The translations under genes and the position numbers were made by a program. From Streptomyces fildesensis (GTDB lineage: Bacteria > Actinomycetota > Actinomycetes > Streptomycetales > Streptomycetaceae): 64,000 nucleotides of DNA. The stretch lies in contig NZ_JAAIKO010000023.1 of NCBI RefSeq assembly GCF_016107395.1, positions 52,369-116,368 of the forward strand, read 5' to 3'. Shown here piece by piece: positions 49,058-57,617 of the stretch. A model generated the notes under the pieces. That model made no database searches. It had not been told where the DNA came from and saw nothing but the letters and a program-made list of their open reading frames with translations. The number at the start of each line of letters is the position of its first letter. The first letter of the stretch is position 1.

Positions 49058-49581
49058 CGCGGATCCTCCTGCCCGCCCGCGGCGGGGCCGACCGCAGTCT
49101 CCGCGGGGGCCTCCTGTTGCTCCGGTGGTTCGGTGGGGGCTGCGCGCAGGGCGTTGGGAACGCAGTCGCACAGGTAGAAAACCTTGGTGAGGCCGGTGAT
49201 GAGCATGATCCGGTGAACGGGCCCGGTGTCCTTGTGGGCCACCAGGTACAGGGTTCGCGGGTCAGGCCGCTGGGTGCGCAGGCGCTTGCAGGCGGCGACC
49301 AGGACGCCCAGGTTGGTCGAGTCCAGGACCCCGACGCCCGTCAGGTCCACGATCAGGTCCCCGTTGCCCTCGTCGATCAGGTTCGTCAGGTACTCCCGCA
49401 GCGTGGGGGCTTCGTAGACGCCCAGGATGCCTTCGACGGTGACAACGGTGTGCCGGCCGTCCAGAAGGTGCGTCACCTGCGCGTCTTCGAATCCCAGGAC
49501 GAGCCGGCCGTCCTTTCCCGTCCAGGTGAGGGTTCCGGCCTCGATGTACGGGAGCGTGACCTCGACTATCCGATCGTCCAT
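49054..49581 (-). CDS. STAS-domain anti-sigma factor antagonist
   Basis: A 175-aa protein. Residues about 45-145 are the STAS fold: VVTVEGILGVYEAPTLREYL, LIVDLTGVGVLDSTNLGVLV and the following helix with CKRLRTQRP. The Ser/Thr of DSTNLG is the residue phosphorylated by RsbW-type kinases in partner switching. The 40-residue N-terminal part is extra. An RsbW-like ATPase is encoded at 54388. It is coupled by TGATG to the XRE gene upstream and by ATGA to the Cys-rich gene downstream. Confidence 0.85.
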   Translation of the reverse strand: MDDRIVEVTLPYIEAGTLTWTGKDGRLVLGFEDAQVTHLLDGRHTVVTVEGILGVYEAPTLREYLTNLIDEGNGDLIVDLTGVGVLDSTNLGVLVAACKRLRTQRPDPRTLYLVAHKDTGPVHRIMLITGLTKVFYLCDCVPNALRAAPTEPPEQQEAPAETAVGPAAGGQEDPR

Positions 49582-50480
49582 CACGGTGTCCTGCGGTCGT
49601 GGAAGCGCACGCGGGCGTTCTCCAGCATCTGCCGGCTCTCGTCGGGGCTGGCGGCGAGGGTTTCGGCGGTGTCGAGGCGGGTGCTGGCCTCCTGGCCGTG
49701 CTGTGGCCCGCTGCTGTAGGCGGCCCCGGCCGCTTCTTCGACGAACAGGCGTTGCTCTCCGCGGCGGAAGAGCAGTTCGGTGATCTGGCGGCGGGGGACG
49801 AAGCATCCGCTGCCCAGCGGGATCACGCGCACGTCGGCGATGCCGTCCTTGATCGCGTGGAGCAGGTGGGTGATCTGGGCTTCCATCACGGCCGGCCCGG
49901 CGACGGGCCGGGTCAGCACCGTCTCGTCCAGCAGCACCAGCACCGTTCGGTCGTCCCGGGGGCCCAGCGCGCGGGGCACCGGTGGCCGTCGGGAGTGGTG
50001 CAGGGCGGCTGTGTAGGCGGCGGTTTGCACGATGGGGGGTATGACGTGCTGGGCGTGTACGCACAGTGAGTCGGCGATGGCTTCGCACGCGGCCAGCCGC
50101 AGGCCGTAGCCGGCCTTGTCGTCGATGACGAAGTTCCGGCCGTCCGTCCGGAGCACCAGCTGCTGTACGGCGTCGATCTCGGCGGGGTTCTTGACCTGGT
50201 AGACGCGCAGCAGCGCGGTAACCAGGTGTTCGGAGGGCTTTCGCGCGGCCGTCTCGGTTCGGGCGAGCGTTTCGATGGTGCAGTGGACGCGGCGGCTGAC
50301 GGCGTCCTGGGACAGGCCCTGGTTGCGGCGTAAGGCTCGCAGGTAGGCGCCGAGGATCACGCGGGCGGGCGGTGTCGCGGGGAAGGCAGTATCCGGTTCT
50401 CGGGGCGGGAGCCCAGCGGGCTGGGGAAGCGCACTGAGCGCGGAACGGATGAGCGGCATCATCCCGTCGGTCTCGCTCAT
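49581..50480 (-). CDS. XRE-family regulator (DUF5753 type)
   Basis: A 299-aa regulator. The helix-turn-helix is LGAYLRALRRNQGLSQDAVS, then RRVHCTIETLARTETAARKP, near residues 42-95. The remaining 200 residues fit the C-terminal domain usual in Streptomyces XRE proteins (VIPPIVQTAAYTAALHHSR, TVLVLLDETVLTRPV, MEAQITHLLHAI, VRVIPLGSGCFVP). The ATG overlaps the stop of a related upstream gene (ATGA). Two such regulators in tandem with a STAS protein suggest control of development or stress, with unknown ligands. Confidence 0.8.
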   Translation of the reverse strand: MSETDGMMPLIRSALSALPQPAGLPPREPDTAFPATPPARVILGAYLRALRRNQGLSQDAVSRRVHCTIETLARTETAARKPSEHLVTALLRVYQVKNPAEIDAVQQLVLRTDGRNFVIDDKAGYGLRLAACEAIADSLCVHAQHVIPPIVQTAAYTAALHHSRRPPVPRALGPRDDRTVLVLLDETVLTRPVAGPAVMEAQITHLLHAIKDGIADVRVIPLGSGCFVPRRQITELLFRRGEQRLFVEEAAGAAYSSGPQHGQEASTRLDTAETLAASPDESRQMLENARVRFHDRRTP

Positions 50481-51319
50481 CGCGGTCCCCGCCATTCCTG
50501 GGTGGGTGAGGGCTCGGCACGGCGTTGGAACGCGGCACGCGCGGTGTCCAGCAGGGTGCGGCTGTGCTCGACGCTGTGGGCGCCGTTGATCGCGGCGCGC
50601 AGATACGGGCCGTGCGCACTTTTGGCTGCCGGTCCGCTGAAGTAGGACGCGTCCACGCCTTCGCTGACGAAGAGCAGGCGCCTGCGGATGCGCAGTTCGC
50701 TGTGGAAGCCGGCCGGCAGCCGCAGGTTCTCCATCCGCGGCATGATTTGAATCTGCGCGTCTCCGCGCGCACTGGCCCGCAGAAGGTGGGCGAGTTGGGC
50801 GGCCATCACGCAGGGGCCGCCGACAGGCTGGCGTAACCCGCACTCATCCAGAGGCACCAGCACCCGTCTGCGGTCGCCCCGAGGCAGCGCGCGCGCCGGG
50901 CCCAGGCGCCGCTGCTGCTGGGTCAGCGCATCGGCGCAGAATGCTTCGCTGTAGGCGTCAATCCGTAAGATCGCGGGCACCAGCCCGGCGCTGTAGGTGA
51001 CGATATCGGAGGCATGGCGCTCACAGGCCCGCAGCCGAGCCGTCCAGCCCGGAGCGCAGTCCAGCACCATGTCCGGATCCGCGCCGCGGCCCACGAATTG
51101 CGCGCTGGTGGGCGCCAGCAGGCCGCGCAGCATGCGCTGCTCGTGCGGACCGCAGGAGGGAAACCGATCAATCAGTTGCTCCAACTGCTCTTGGCTCAGG
51201 GGTCTGCGCCCCCCTTCGGTTCGCTCCAGGTGCTCGGCGGAGATACCCAACAGGTCGGCGGCCTCGATGAGCGTCAGGTTCTGGTCCTGGCGCAGCGTGC
51301 GCAGGTAAGCGCCTATCAC
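50477..51319 (-). CDS. XRE-family regulator, tandem paralogue
   Basis: A 280-aa regulator with the same layout as its downstream neighbour. HTH: IGAYLRTLRQDQNLTLIEAA, then DLLGISAEHLERTEGGRRP. C-terminal domain: LVPAILRIDAYSEAFCADAL, RVLVPLDECGLRQPV, MAAQLAHLLRASA, IQIMPRMENL. GTG 51319 is used, but alignment with the paralogue suggests that a few more N-terminal residues (PTARIVIGAY) may be translated. It is the first gene of the four-gene operon. The two genes look like an old duplication. Confidence 0.8.
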   Translation of the reverse strand: MIGAYLRTLRQDQNLTLIEAADLLGISAEHLERTEGGRRPLSQEQLEQLIDRFPSCGPHEQRMLRGLLAPTSAQFVGRGADPDMVLDCAPGWTARLRACERHASDIVTYSAGLVPAILRIDAYSEAFCADALTQQQRRLGPARALPRGDRRRVLVPLDECGLRQPVGGPCVMAAQLAHLLRASARGDAQIQIMPRMENLRLPAGFHSELRIRRRLLFVSEGVDASYFSGPAAKSAHGPYLRAAINGAHSVEHSRTLLDTARAAFQRRAEPSPTQEWRGPR

Positions 51320-51574
51320 GATGCGGGCAGTCGGTCTCGGCCCGGGTGTCTCGCGGTAGGGGGTGTGTGTGGGGGCCCGGCAACGCCTGCGGCTGGTGCG
51401 TTTTGGAGAGGGGTGGGCATGGCATTCCTCGGCGGAGATAGTCGAAAGGTGGAGATGGAACTGCGCCCCCCCGGTTCTCGTGCCGGACCATGGCGGTTCG
51501 GGCTACTCGTCGGGCCGCAGTCGCTACGCTGCGGAGTCCTTGAAGTGGTCGCTTCGGTGGGGAGGGTGAGCGGG

Positions 51575-51973
51575 GTGGTGGAGGATCGGGAGCCGTTCTC
51601 CCGGGAGGGTGAGCGGCCGGTGTGTGCGATCTGCCCTTCCCTGGTGCTGCCTGGTGGGGCCTTCGACGTGGTGGCCAAGCCCAGCCGGGATTGCCCCTTC
51701 GACCCCGAGAACGGCAACCGGTACACCAAGGCGGGGGTGGCGGTGTGTGTGCACCCCGACCGGGTGGGCCTGCCGGCCGCCCCGTACGCGACGGACCGCC
51801 TGGTGCTGCCGTGGGAGGTGCCGCCGCCGGCGGACGCGGGCGAGGTGCGGGAGTGGTTGCGGGCCGCGCTGACCGCAGCGCCGCCGGACGCTTTCGCCTC
51901 AGTGATCGCGCAGGCGTCGCAGATTCTGCGGGCGTCGGATCCGGATCTGGACGTGACGGCGGCGCTGGGTTAA
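51575..51973 (+). CDS. Hypothetical protein with CxxC pair
   Basis: A 132-aa soluble protein from a GTG eight bases after GGAGGG. It has VCAICPSLVLPGGAFDVVAK, RDCPFDPENGNRYTKAGVAV and CVHPDRVGLPAAPYATDRL, best read as separate short strands with four cysteines that could bind zinc. The end is a helix (EVREWLRAALTAAPPDAFAS). I do not recognise a family. Its stop overlaps the stop of the convergent gene by four bases. Confidence 0.6.
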   Translation: MVEDREPFSREGERPVCAICPSLVLPGGAFDVVAKPSRDCPFDPENGNRYTKAGVAVCVHPDRVGLPAAPYATDRLVLPWEVPPPADAGEVREWLRAALTAAPPDAFASVIAQASQILRASDPDLDVTAALG

Positions 51974-52548
51974 GCCGCCGGGGCGAAGGCGATGGTGTGC
52001 TCGCGCCCGGACCGGCCTATGCCGATGCTCGCGTAGAGGCCGGCGAGGTGGGCGCGGTTGGCTTCCACCTGCTGGTGGTCCAGCCAGTAGCGGGCCGGCG
52101 GTTCACCCCACGCCGCGGTGTAGCACTGGTGGGTGTAGTCGCCGTGCCGGTAGTCGGTGTGTTCCTGATCGGTCTGGTGGATGATGCTGACGGCGTGGCA
52201 GTCCGCGATGCGGTGCAGGAGCTGGGACTGGGCGAGCATCGCGTGCGTCATCTCATCGACCGGAACCGCGATAGCGATCTCGGCCGCCTTCTCGTCCTCG
52301 GTCAGCGCGTAGACAGCGGCCTTGAGGGCCAGGGCGCGCATGGCCTCGACGAACAGCGGCGGGGCGTCATCCTCCAGCTTCCACTTCGAGATGACGGGGA
52401 AGCCGGTGAAGCACTGCCAGTCGTCGCTGTAGTTGAGGCTGGCCTTGTGGAAGGCGGGGAATTCGTGGTCGTCCTCCAAACGCTGGAGGATGTGCACAGC
52501 GGCCTCAGCCACCAGATGCGGGCTGGGAAGTGCGGTCTGGACGGGCAT
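51970..52548 (-). CDS. Hypothetical protein
   Basis: A 192-aa soluble protein beginning MPVQTALPSPHLVAEAAVHI, with AGAGG before the ATG. It is largely helical: LFVEAMRALALKAAVYALTE and HAMLAQSQLLHRIADCHAVS, then HTDYRHGDYTHQCYTAAWGE with several His/Cys residues and a final helix ANRAHLAGLYASIGIGR. No known family comes to mind. It is transcribed towards the gene at 51575 and may be a single-gene unit. Confidence 0.55.
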   Translation of the reverse strand: MPVQTALPSPHLVAEAAVHILQRLEDDHEFPAFHKASLNYSDDWQCFTGFPVISKWKLEDDAPPLFVEAMRALALKAAVYALTEDEKAAEIAIAVPVDEMTHAMLAQSQLLHRIADCHAVSIIHQTDQEHTDYRHGDYTHQCYTAAWGEPPARYWLDHQQVEANRAHLAGLYASIGIGRSGREHTIAFAPAA

Positions 52549-52675
52549 GGTCGTACCTCTCTCGGAGACAAACGAGACGGTGGAGTTGGAGCCGCGCCCC
52601 CGGTGCGGGCGGGGGGTGCACCGCAGGGGAGGCACGGCGGTTCAGGGGGCGTTCGGCAGGTGCCGCTGTCGGGCG

Positions 52676-53260
52676 TCATGCGGCCCGCTTGACCAGGACC
52701 ATGTCGGGAAGTCCCGCTTGGGGCGACTCGCCGTCCCGGGTGGGGAGGTGGCGGCGGCGAACGGCCTCGGCCGCGGCGGCGTGGGGCGGCAGTCCCGCTC
52801 GGGCCCGGTGGGTATCGAGGTGCTGCAGCTCCCGCACCGGTACTACCTCCATGCCGCCGGGCCCGCGGCCAAATTGCGTGCCGTGGAGCTGGGCCTGACC
52901 CGTGTTGATGCACCACCGATCGTGCAGGTGCGCCCACTGCCCGGCCGGAGCCTGGCCATCCTTCACCGCGGCGGCCAGCAACCGCAGCATCGCGTTCTGG
53001 AAGTCGGGTTCGTGGTCCGCGTACAGGGCGATTTGGTACGCGGCCTGGGCGCCGTCGCCACCGACGAGCCGGCGACCGGGCCAGTCGTGCTCTGCTGCGA
53101 TGCGGCGCAGCACGCCGGCGTTCGCGTGGTCTTGATGCCGGGCGGCGACGATTTCTGGGGGGCTCAGGTGCCCGCGGGCGACCTTGCTGTGGTGCAGCCG
53201 CGCGGCAGCGGCACGGTCGAGGAGGTCACGGGCGATATCGGGCCGCTGGAGCTTCGTCAT
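52676..53260 (-). CDS. DUF6624-like protein
   Basis: A 194-aa soluble protein. The pattern NAGVLRRIAAEHDWPGRRLV, then GAQAAYQIALYADHEPDFQN, LRLLAAAVKDGQAPAGQWAH and QAQLHGTQFGRG matches the DUF6624 family: repeated helices and the conserved YGTQF-like segment, here HGTQF. Its function is unknown. The ATG overlaps the stop of the upstream 203-aa gene (ATGA). Confidence 0.65.
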   Translation of the reverse strand: MTKLQRPDIARDLLDRAAAARLHHSKVARGHLSPPEIVAARHQDHANAGVLRRIAAEHDWPGRRLVGGDGAQAAYQIALYADHEPDFQNAMLRLLAAAVKDGQAPAGQWAHLHDRWCINTGQAQLHGTQFGRGPGGMEVVPVRELQHLDTHRARAGLPPHAAAAEAVRRRHLPTRDGESPQAGLPDMVLVKRAA

Positions 53261-53868
53261 CCGCGCGCCGCTGCCTGGAGAGCTCCCGCGAGGCGACGGC
53301 CTGCCCGCAGGTCGAGAGATCCAAGATCAATCTCCGCGTCACAGTGGCATTTGAAACATTCTGGGTCGAATGTGGGGTCCAGGAAGCCACCACGGGTGGC
53401 CCTCTTAACCGCCTTGCCGAGGCGTTCGACAACCTGCTGCGCTTGGGGCCACTCGGTGATGTCCCGGCCTTCGTCCTGGGGCGCGGCTCCCAGCAGGCAC
53501 GCCAGGCGATCCGCGGTGGGCACGGAGACCTTGCCGAGCTGGAGCCGACCGGATGCGATGTGCGGCCCGGAGGTCTCCAAATCGCAGGCGAGAAACGCCC
53601 GGTGGAGAGCGTCGCCCGCACGAAAGAGCGGCTTCATGCTTTCTCGCACCCGCCGGGCCAGGTCGAACGCGGTCGCGGCATCGACGTTGCCCAGACTGAT
53701 GGAAGGTGCTCCCTCCTCGCGGTCGTTCACCTGGAGGTAGAACACGCGAAGGCCGGCCGCGCGAAGGGTGTCGCCCAGTTCGCTGACTGCATCGAAGCTC
53801 TGGGCGCGTACATCCGGGTAGGGCTCGGCGGACTGCTGCGGGACAGGGTCAGTCGTGGGGTGTGTCAT
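53257..53868 (-). CDS. Hypothetical protein coupled to the DUF6624-like gene
   Basis: A 203-aa soluble protein. The pieces VSELGDTLRAAGLRVFYLQV, GNVDAATAFDLARRVRESM and GRLQLGKVSVPTADRLACLL read as an alpha/beta domain. Near the C-terminus it has DPECFKCHCDAEIDLGSLDL, whose three closely spaced Cys plus His may bind a metal. No family recognised. ATGA coupling to the DUF6624-like gene implies that they act together. Confidence 0.55.
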   Translation of the reverse strand: MTHPTTDPVPQQSAEPYPDVRAQSFDAVSELGDTLRAAGLRVFYLQVNDREEGAPSISLGNVDAATAFDLARRVRESMKPLFRAGDALHRAFLACDLETSGPHIASGRLQLGKVSVPTADRLACLLGAAPQDEGRDITEWPQAQQVVERLGKAVKRATRGGFLDPTFDPECFKCHCDAEIDLGSLDLRAGRRLAGALQAAARG

Positions 53869-53905
53869 GAAGGCTCCGTAAAGGGGGTACTGGTGATGCG
53901 CTGCG

Positions 53906-54388
53906 TCATGAGTCGTCCCCCATGAGGTCGAGAACGGCCAGGATCGCGAGGGCGTACCGGCGCACGTACGACGGTGCTTCGTCAGGACTGGGCTGTTCGT
54001 CGCGCAGGACGATCAGGAGGTGCAGCTCGTGCGTGGGATACATGGCGGCGCGGTGCGGGGCGGTCTGCAGGAGCTGGCGGGTGGCTCGGCGGAAGCAGTC
54101 GGCGATCCGCGCCGTGTCCTCATCGCTCAGCGGCAGAGCTTTGGGAGGTGGTAGTCGAGGCAAGGGGAGACCGAGCCGTCCTAACCAGCGATCGAGGATG
54201 CGTCCGGGGACAGCGGGGCCGAACCGTACGCCCAGCCCTTCTTCGAGGGTGTCGATCAGGTCATCACTGATCCCCTCGGCCGCCAGCGAGCGGGAGAGAC
54301 CATGGATGATCCTGCGCGCCGCCTCGACCCTGGGGGAGAGCGGTCGGCTCAGCAGCTCGGCCGCGGTGGCGACGTCTACGGCGACCAT
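53906..54388 (-). CDS. Hypothetical helical protein in the ATPase operon
   Basis: A 160-aa soluble, helical protein: AAELLSRPLSPRVEAARRII, DDLIDTLEEGLGVRFGPAVP, DTARIADCFRRATRQLLQTA and ELHLLIVLRDEQPSPDEAPS. No family is recognised. Its ATG shares a base with the stop of the RsbW-like ATPase (TGATG), so the two are co-translated. A role as partner or target of the ATPase is possible. Confidence 0.5.
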   Translation of the reverse strand: MVAVDVATAAELLSRPLSPRVEAARRIIHGLSRSLAAEGISDDLIDTLEEGLGVRFGPAVPGRILDRWLGRLGLPLPRLPPPKALPLSDEDTARIADCFRRATRQLLQTAPHRAAMYPTHELHLLIVLRDEQPSPDEAPSYVRRYALAILAVLDLMGDDS

Positions 54389-54822
54389 CACGACCTCCGT
54401 GCGGGGATGCGGAACGTGGCCCAGGTCCCCTTGCCGTCGTCGCTCACGCCCCAGGCGCCGGCGAGTAGCGTGACGAGGAGCAGGCCGCGGCCCGATTCGT
54501 CGTCTTCTGCGGGCTCGCGGGGCCTCGCAGGGACGGGGTTGCCGTCGAAGACTTCGATCCGCAGCTCACCACCCGCGAAGCGAACTGTCAGCACGACGTC
54601 GCCGGGTGCGTAGCGAAGCGCGTTGGTGACCAGCTCCGAGACGGTGACCACGATGTTGTCGACCACGTCGCCGTGCACACGCCAGTACCGAAGGTGCGTC
54701 GCCGTGATCCGGCGCATGTGGGCGACCCGGGCCTTGGCCGGGGTGAACGCCACCTCGAAGAGACGGGGAGAGAGTCCGGCCAGCTCCGCGAGGATGTCCT
54801 CGCCTGATGCGGTGATCGCCAT
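54388..54822 (-). CDS. RsbW-like ATP-binding (anti-sigma kinase) protein
   Basis: A 144-aa HATPase of the kind common in Streptomyces. The N box is VVTVSELVTNALRYAPGDV with the Mg-binding Glu/Asn. The next motif is RIEVFDGNPVPARP, and the G-box region ESGRGLLLVTLLAGAWGV. No dimerisation or sensor domain is present, as in RsbW/SpoIIAB-like Ser/Thr kinases that bind sigma factors or STAS proteins. A STAS protein is encoded at 49054. It starts at ATG 54822 and is divergent from the regulator gene at 55096. Confidence 0.85.
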   Translation of the reverse strand: MAITASGEDILAELAGLSPRLFEVAFTPAKARVAHMRRITATHLRYWRVHGDVVDNIVVTVSELVTNALRYAPGDVVLTVRFAGGELRIEVFDGNPVPARPREPAEDDESGRGLLLVTLLAGAWGVSDDGKGTWATFRIPARRS

Positions 54823-54930
54823 AACAGGGCCCCTCACGTCATCTGCTGCCCGTTTGAACTCGGAGTGTTCAAGTCGGCACTTTCGGCAATGAATGCATTG
54901 AGCGTGGCGACCGGGAGTCGGCATCTCTAC

Positions 54931-55004
54931 CGTCAACCGACCGCCAACTGACGCGGCAGAGATGGCGGTTGGACGCCATCGGACCGCCATCGGACCGCCA
55001 ACTG
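54931..55004. repeat. Repeat cluster in a divergent promoter
   Basis: GACCGCCAACTG occurs at 54939-54950 and 54993-55004. Between them GCCATCGGACC-type units repeat twice about ten bases apart, and TGGCGGTTGG at 54963 is an inverted partner of CCGCCAACT. The cluster lies between the RsbW-like gene and the regulator at 55096, and could be the operator of that regulator. Confidence 0.6.
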
Positions 55005-55095
55005 CGGGCAGAGCGGCCCAGTGCGCCCCACAGGGGGCCCTGGCCGATTTACCGTCGGAAGTGTCGTGCTGGACCCACGGGAGAGGGGCGAGCCC

Positions 55096-56460
55096 ATGCG
55101 CACGCTGCTGCGAGCGATCATCGACGAGCGGCACTGGGGTTCGTACGCCACGTTCAAGATCCAGTTCGAGAACGCGGCGAAGCAGCGCGCGGAGATCGAG
55201 CGGAACCCGCACCTGGCGGCGCTGACCATGTCGGAACGCACGTACGAGCGGTGGTACGCGGGGGCGGCGATGCCCTACCCCGATGCCCGGCGCGTACTGG
55301 AGCACCTGTTCGGGCATCCGATCGACCAGCTGCTGGCAGCGGCCCCCCAGGTCGCGCTGCCCGTCGCGGCCCCCGGGGCGCATCGGCTCACCGTGCCGTT
55401 CACCAGTCACGACCACCGTGCCGAATCCGGCGCGGACGTAACAGAGATGGGAAGGCTGGCGGCTATGGCGGCAAATCGAGCCCTGCGATTCGCAGTGGCG
55501 GCGGAGTCCAATTCGATCGGTCCCGAGACGATGGACCACATCAGCACCGAGGTCCGACGCATCGCCGCGGACTACCCCCGGGTACCACTGGGCGCCCTGT
55601 TCGGCGACCTCGTCGAAGTCCAGGATCTGATCTTCCGGCTCCTGGAGAGCAACCGGATGAAGCCGGGCCAGGCCCGGGACCTGAACCTGTACGCCTCGAT
55701 GGCGTCCGGGATGCTGGCCAAGGCCAGCCACGACCTGCGCGATCCGCAGTCCGCGATGCAGCAAGCCCGCGCCGCGTACATCTGCGCCAACCAGGCCGAG
55801 CACCCTGCCATGCAGGCGTGGACCCGCGGCCTGCAGTCCCTCATCGCGTACTGGGCCGGCCGCCCCGACGATGCCGCGCACTACGCCATGAGCGGCGCCA
55901 CCAGCGCCACCACCTCGACCGGCACCGTGGGTATCTGGCTGGCCGCCCTCGAAGCCCGCGCCCAAGCCCTGCTGGGCGACGCCGACTCCGTGCGCCGCGC
56001 CAACGAGCGGGCCTCCGATCTGCGGGACCGGACCACCGTCGATGACCTGGACGACATCGGCGGCATCCTCACCTTCCCCCGCCCCCGCCAGCTCTACTAC
56101 GGCGCCGAAGCCGAAGTACTCCTCGGCGACCTCACCCCGGGCATCGAGGACCGCGCCGCCGAAGCGGTACGCGCCTACAGCGACGCCGCCCCGGAGGAGT
56201 GGGCGTTCGGCGACGAAGCCGGCGCGCAGACCAACCTGGCGCTCGCCCGGCTCGCCGGCAACAACCTCGACGGCGCGGCAGAAGCCGTCCGCCCCGTCCT
56301 GGACCTCCCGCCCGCCCAGCACAACGCCGGGATCCTCCTGAGCATCCAGCGCGTATCCGAGGCCCTGCGCCGCGGGCCGACCCGCACCGCCACCGGCGCC
56401 AAGGAACTGCGCAACGAGATCGGGGTCTTCGTCTCGACCCCGACGGCGCTGCCCCGCTGA
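55096..56460 (+). CDS. TPR-like transcriptional regulator
   Basis: A 454-aa protein with GAGAGGGG before its ATG. Residues 1-75 are an atypical DNA-binding helix bundle: LLRAIIDERHWGSYATFKIQ and LTMSERTYERWYAGAAMPYP, similar to XRE-type plasmid regulators. Residues about 150-440 are alpha-helical repeats of the tetratricopeptide type (AMQQARAAYICANQAEHPAM, ALEARAQALLGDADSVRRAN, TNLALARLAGNNLDGAAEAV). The layout resembles Streptomyces regulators that sense small peptides or signals. Its operator is probably the repeat cluster just upstream. A GNAT gene follows 24 bases later. Confidence 0.75.
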   Translation: MRTLLRAIIDERHWGSYATFKIQFENAAKQRAEIERNPHLAALTMSERTYERWYAGAAMPYPDARRVLEHLFGHPIDQLLAAAPQVALPVAAPGAHRLTVPFTSHDHRAESGADVTEMGRLAAMAANRALRFAVAAESNSIGPETMDHISTEVRRIAADYPRVPLGALFGDLVEVQDLIFRLLESNRMKPGQARDLNLYASMASGMLAKASHDLRDPQSAMQQARAAYICANQAEHPAMQAWTRGLQSLIAYWAGRPDDAAHYAMSGATSATTSTGTVGIWLAALEARAQALLGDADSVRRANERASDLRDRTTVDDLDDIGGILTFPRPRQLYYGAEAEVLLGDLTPGIEDRAAEAVRAYSDAAPEEWAFGDEAGAQTNLALARLAGNNLDGAAEAVRPVLDLPPAQHNAGILLSIQRVSEALRRGPTRTATGAKELRNEIGVFVSTPTALPR

Positions 56461-56484
56461 CAACGGCGAGTAAAGTCCGCGGAC

Positions 56485-57045
56485 ATGCAGCCGATCACCC
56501 ACACCAGCGCACGTCTTGTCCTGCGGGAACTGGCCGTAGATGACGTGGACGCCGTCCACGCCATCTACGGCGACCCCGAGGCCACCGAGCACCTGTCCTT
56601 CGAGCCGCGCACCCTCGACCAGGTCGCCCAGATCATCGCCCGCTCCATCGCGTCGGCCGCCGACGACCCGCGCAGCGAGTACGCCCTCGCGGTCATGGAG
56701 CGTGCCACCGGCCGGCTGATCGGCTTCGCCCGTCTGGCCACCGACCCCCACCAGCCGCAGGCCGCCACCATGGGCTTCGCGCTGCGCCCGGACGCCTGGG
56801 GCGTCGGCTACGGAACCGAGACCGTCCAGGCCCTGCTGACCCTCGCGTTCGAGGAACTGGGCCTGCACCGGGTCTGGGCCGCCCGAGCCCCCGACAACGC
56901 TCCCTCCGCGAAGGCGCTGGTACGCGCCGGAATGATCGAGGAAGGCCGTATCCGCGGGCACGTCCACGTTCGGGGCGTATGGCGGGACTCCATCACGTAC
57001 TCCGCCCTGCTCGGAGAGTGGAGCGCTGTGCCAGCAGCTGGGTAA
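56485..57045 (+). CDS. GNAT-family N-acetyltransferase (RimJ/RimL type)
   Basis: A 186-aa acetyltransferase. It starts ITHTSARLVLRELAVDDVDA, typical of the RimJ/RimL-type subgroup. The acetyl-CoA motif A is FALRPDAWGVGYGTETVQAL with GVGYGT as the pyrophosphate loop. The segment GLHRVWAARAPDNAPSAKAL is motif B. Likely acceptors are N-terminal amines or small amines; nothing here defines which. It lies directly after the TPR-type regulator. Confidence 0.9.
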   Translation: MQPITHTSARLVLRELAVDDVDAVHAIYGDPEATEHLSFEPRTLDQVAQIIARSIASAADDPRSEYALAVMERATGRLIGFARLATDPHQPQAATMGFALRPDAWGVGYGTETVQALLTLAFEELGLHRVWAARAPDNAPSAKALVRAGMIEEGRIRGHVHVRGVWRDSITYSALLGEWSAVPAAG

Positions 57046-57368
57046 GCCGCGCCCGGTCACGCGGCACAGTCCTTGAACGAGACGGTGCACCGCATGCCAT
57101 ACGTAGAGGGATGTGGAAGCCAGGCGAGACCCGGCGGCGGCGACCCGGTGAGCGGCCCATGCATCGCGTCTGCGCGAGGCTGCCGAACTCAGCGAGAGGG
57201 TCCGAAGGTGGGAGTGTGGCGTCCTGACGGGCGAGGGGCTGCGAGCACGGTGCCCCCAGGGGTGTTGGCGTCACACATCGTTGGCCCGCTGATGCCCTCT
57301 TGACGAGCGTGTCCGGATGGGTGACGGTCGTGCAAGTTGGTGTAACCCCCTCGACAGCGGAGGCACCC
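57046..57368. other. 323-base stretch with no supported gene
   Basis: Open frames on both strands are short and have no recognisable content. The right end carries AGCGGAGGC, the ribosome site of the gene at 57369. A promoter for the DUF6879/XRE operon should lie here. Confidence 0.4.
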
Positions 57369-57617
57369 ATGCCACTAACGTTCATCGCCAAGGACCCGGA
57401 CACCGACGAGAAGAACTGCCCGACGGTGTGGGTCGACCTCGACGCGGAAGAAATGCTCTTTCAGGGCTGGAAGCCGGACGAGGCTGCTCTGATCGAGTGC
57501 TTGAGGACGGGTCCGATACCCGAGAGCGAAGCGGTTGTGCGGCTGCCTCTACGGATGGTGGCCGCGATCAGGAAGGCGTGCGATGAGGCGGAGCAAGCCG
57601 GTGTTCGACTTCGATGA
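57369..57617 (+). CDS. Small hypothetical protein before the DUF6879 gene
   Basis: An 82-aa acidic soluble protein starting MPLTFIAKDPDTDEKNCPTV with GGAGG six bases before the ATG. It continues WVDLDAEEMLFQGWKPDEAA and ends in a helix VAAIRKACDEAEQAGV. It overlaps the DUF6879 gene by 35 bases. I recognise the layout from small Streptomyces genes paired with DUF6879 and XRE regulators. Its role is unknown. Confidence 0.7.
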   Translation: MPLTFIAKDPDTDEKNCPTVWVDLDAEEMLFQGWKPDEAALIECLRTGPIPESEAVVRLPLRMVAAIRKACDEAEQAGVRLR

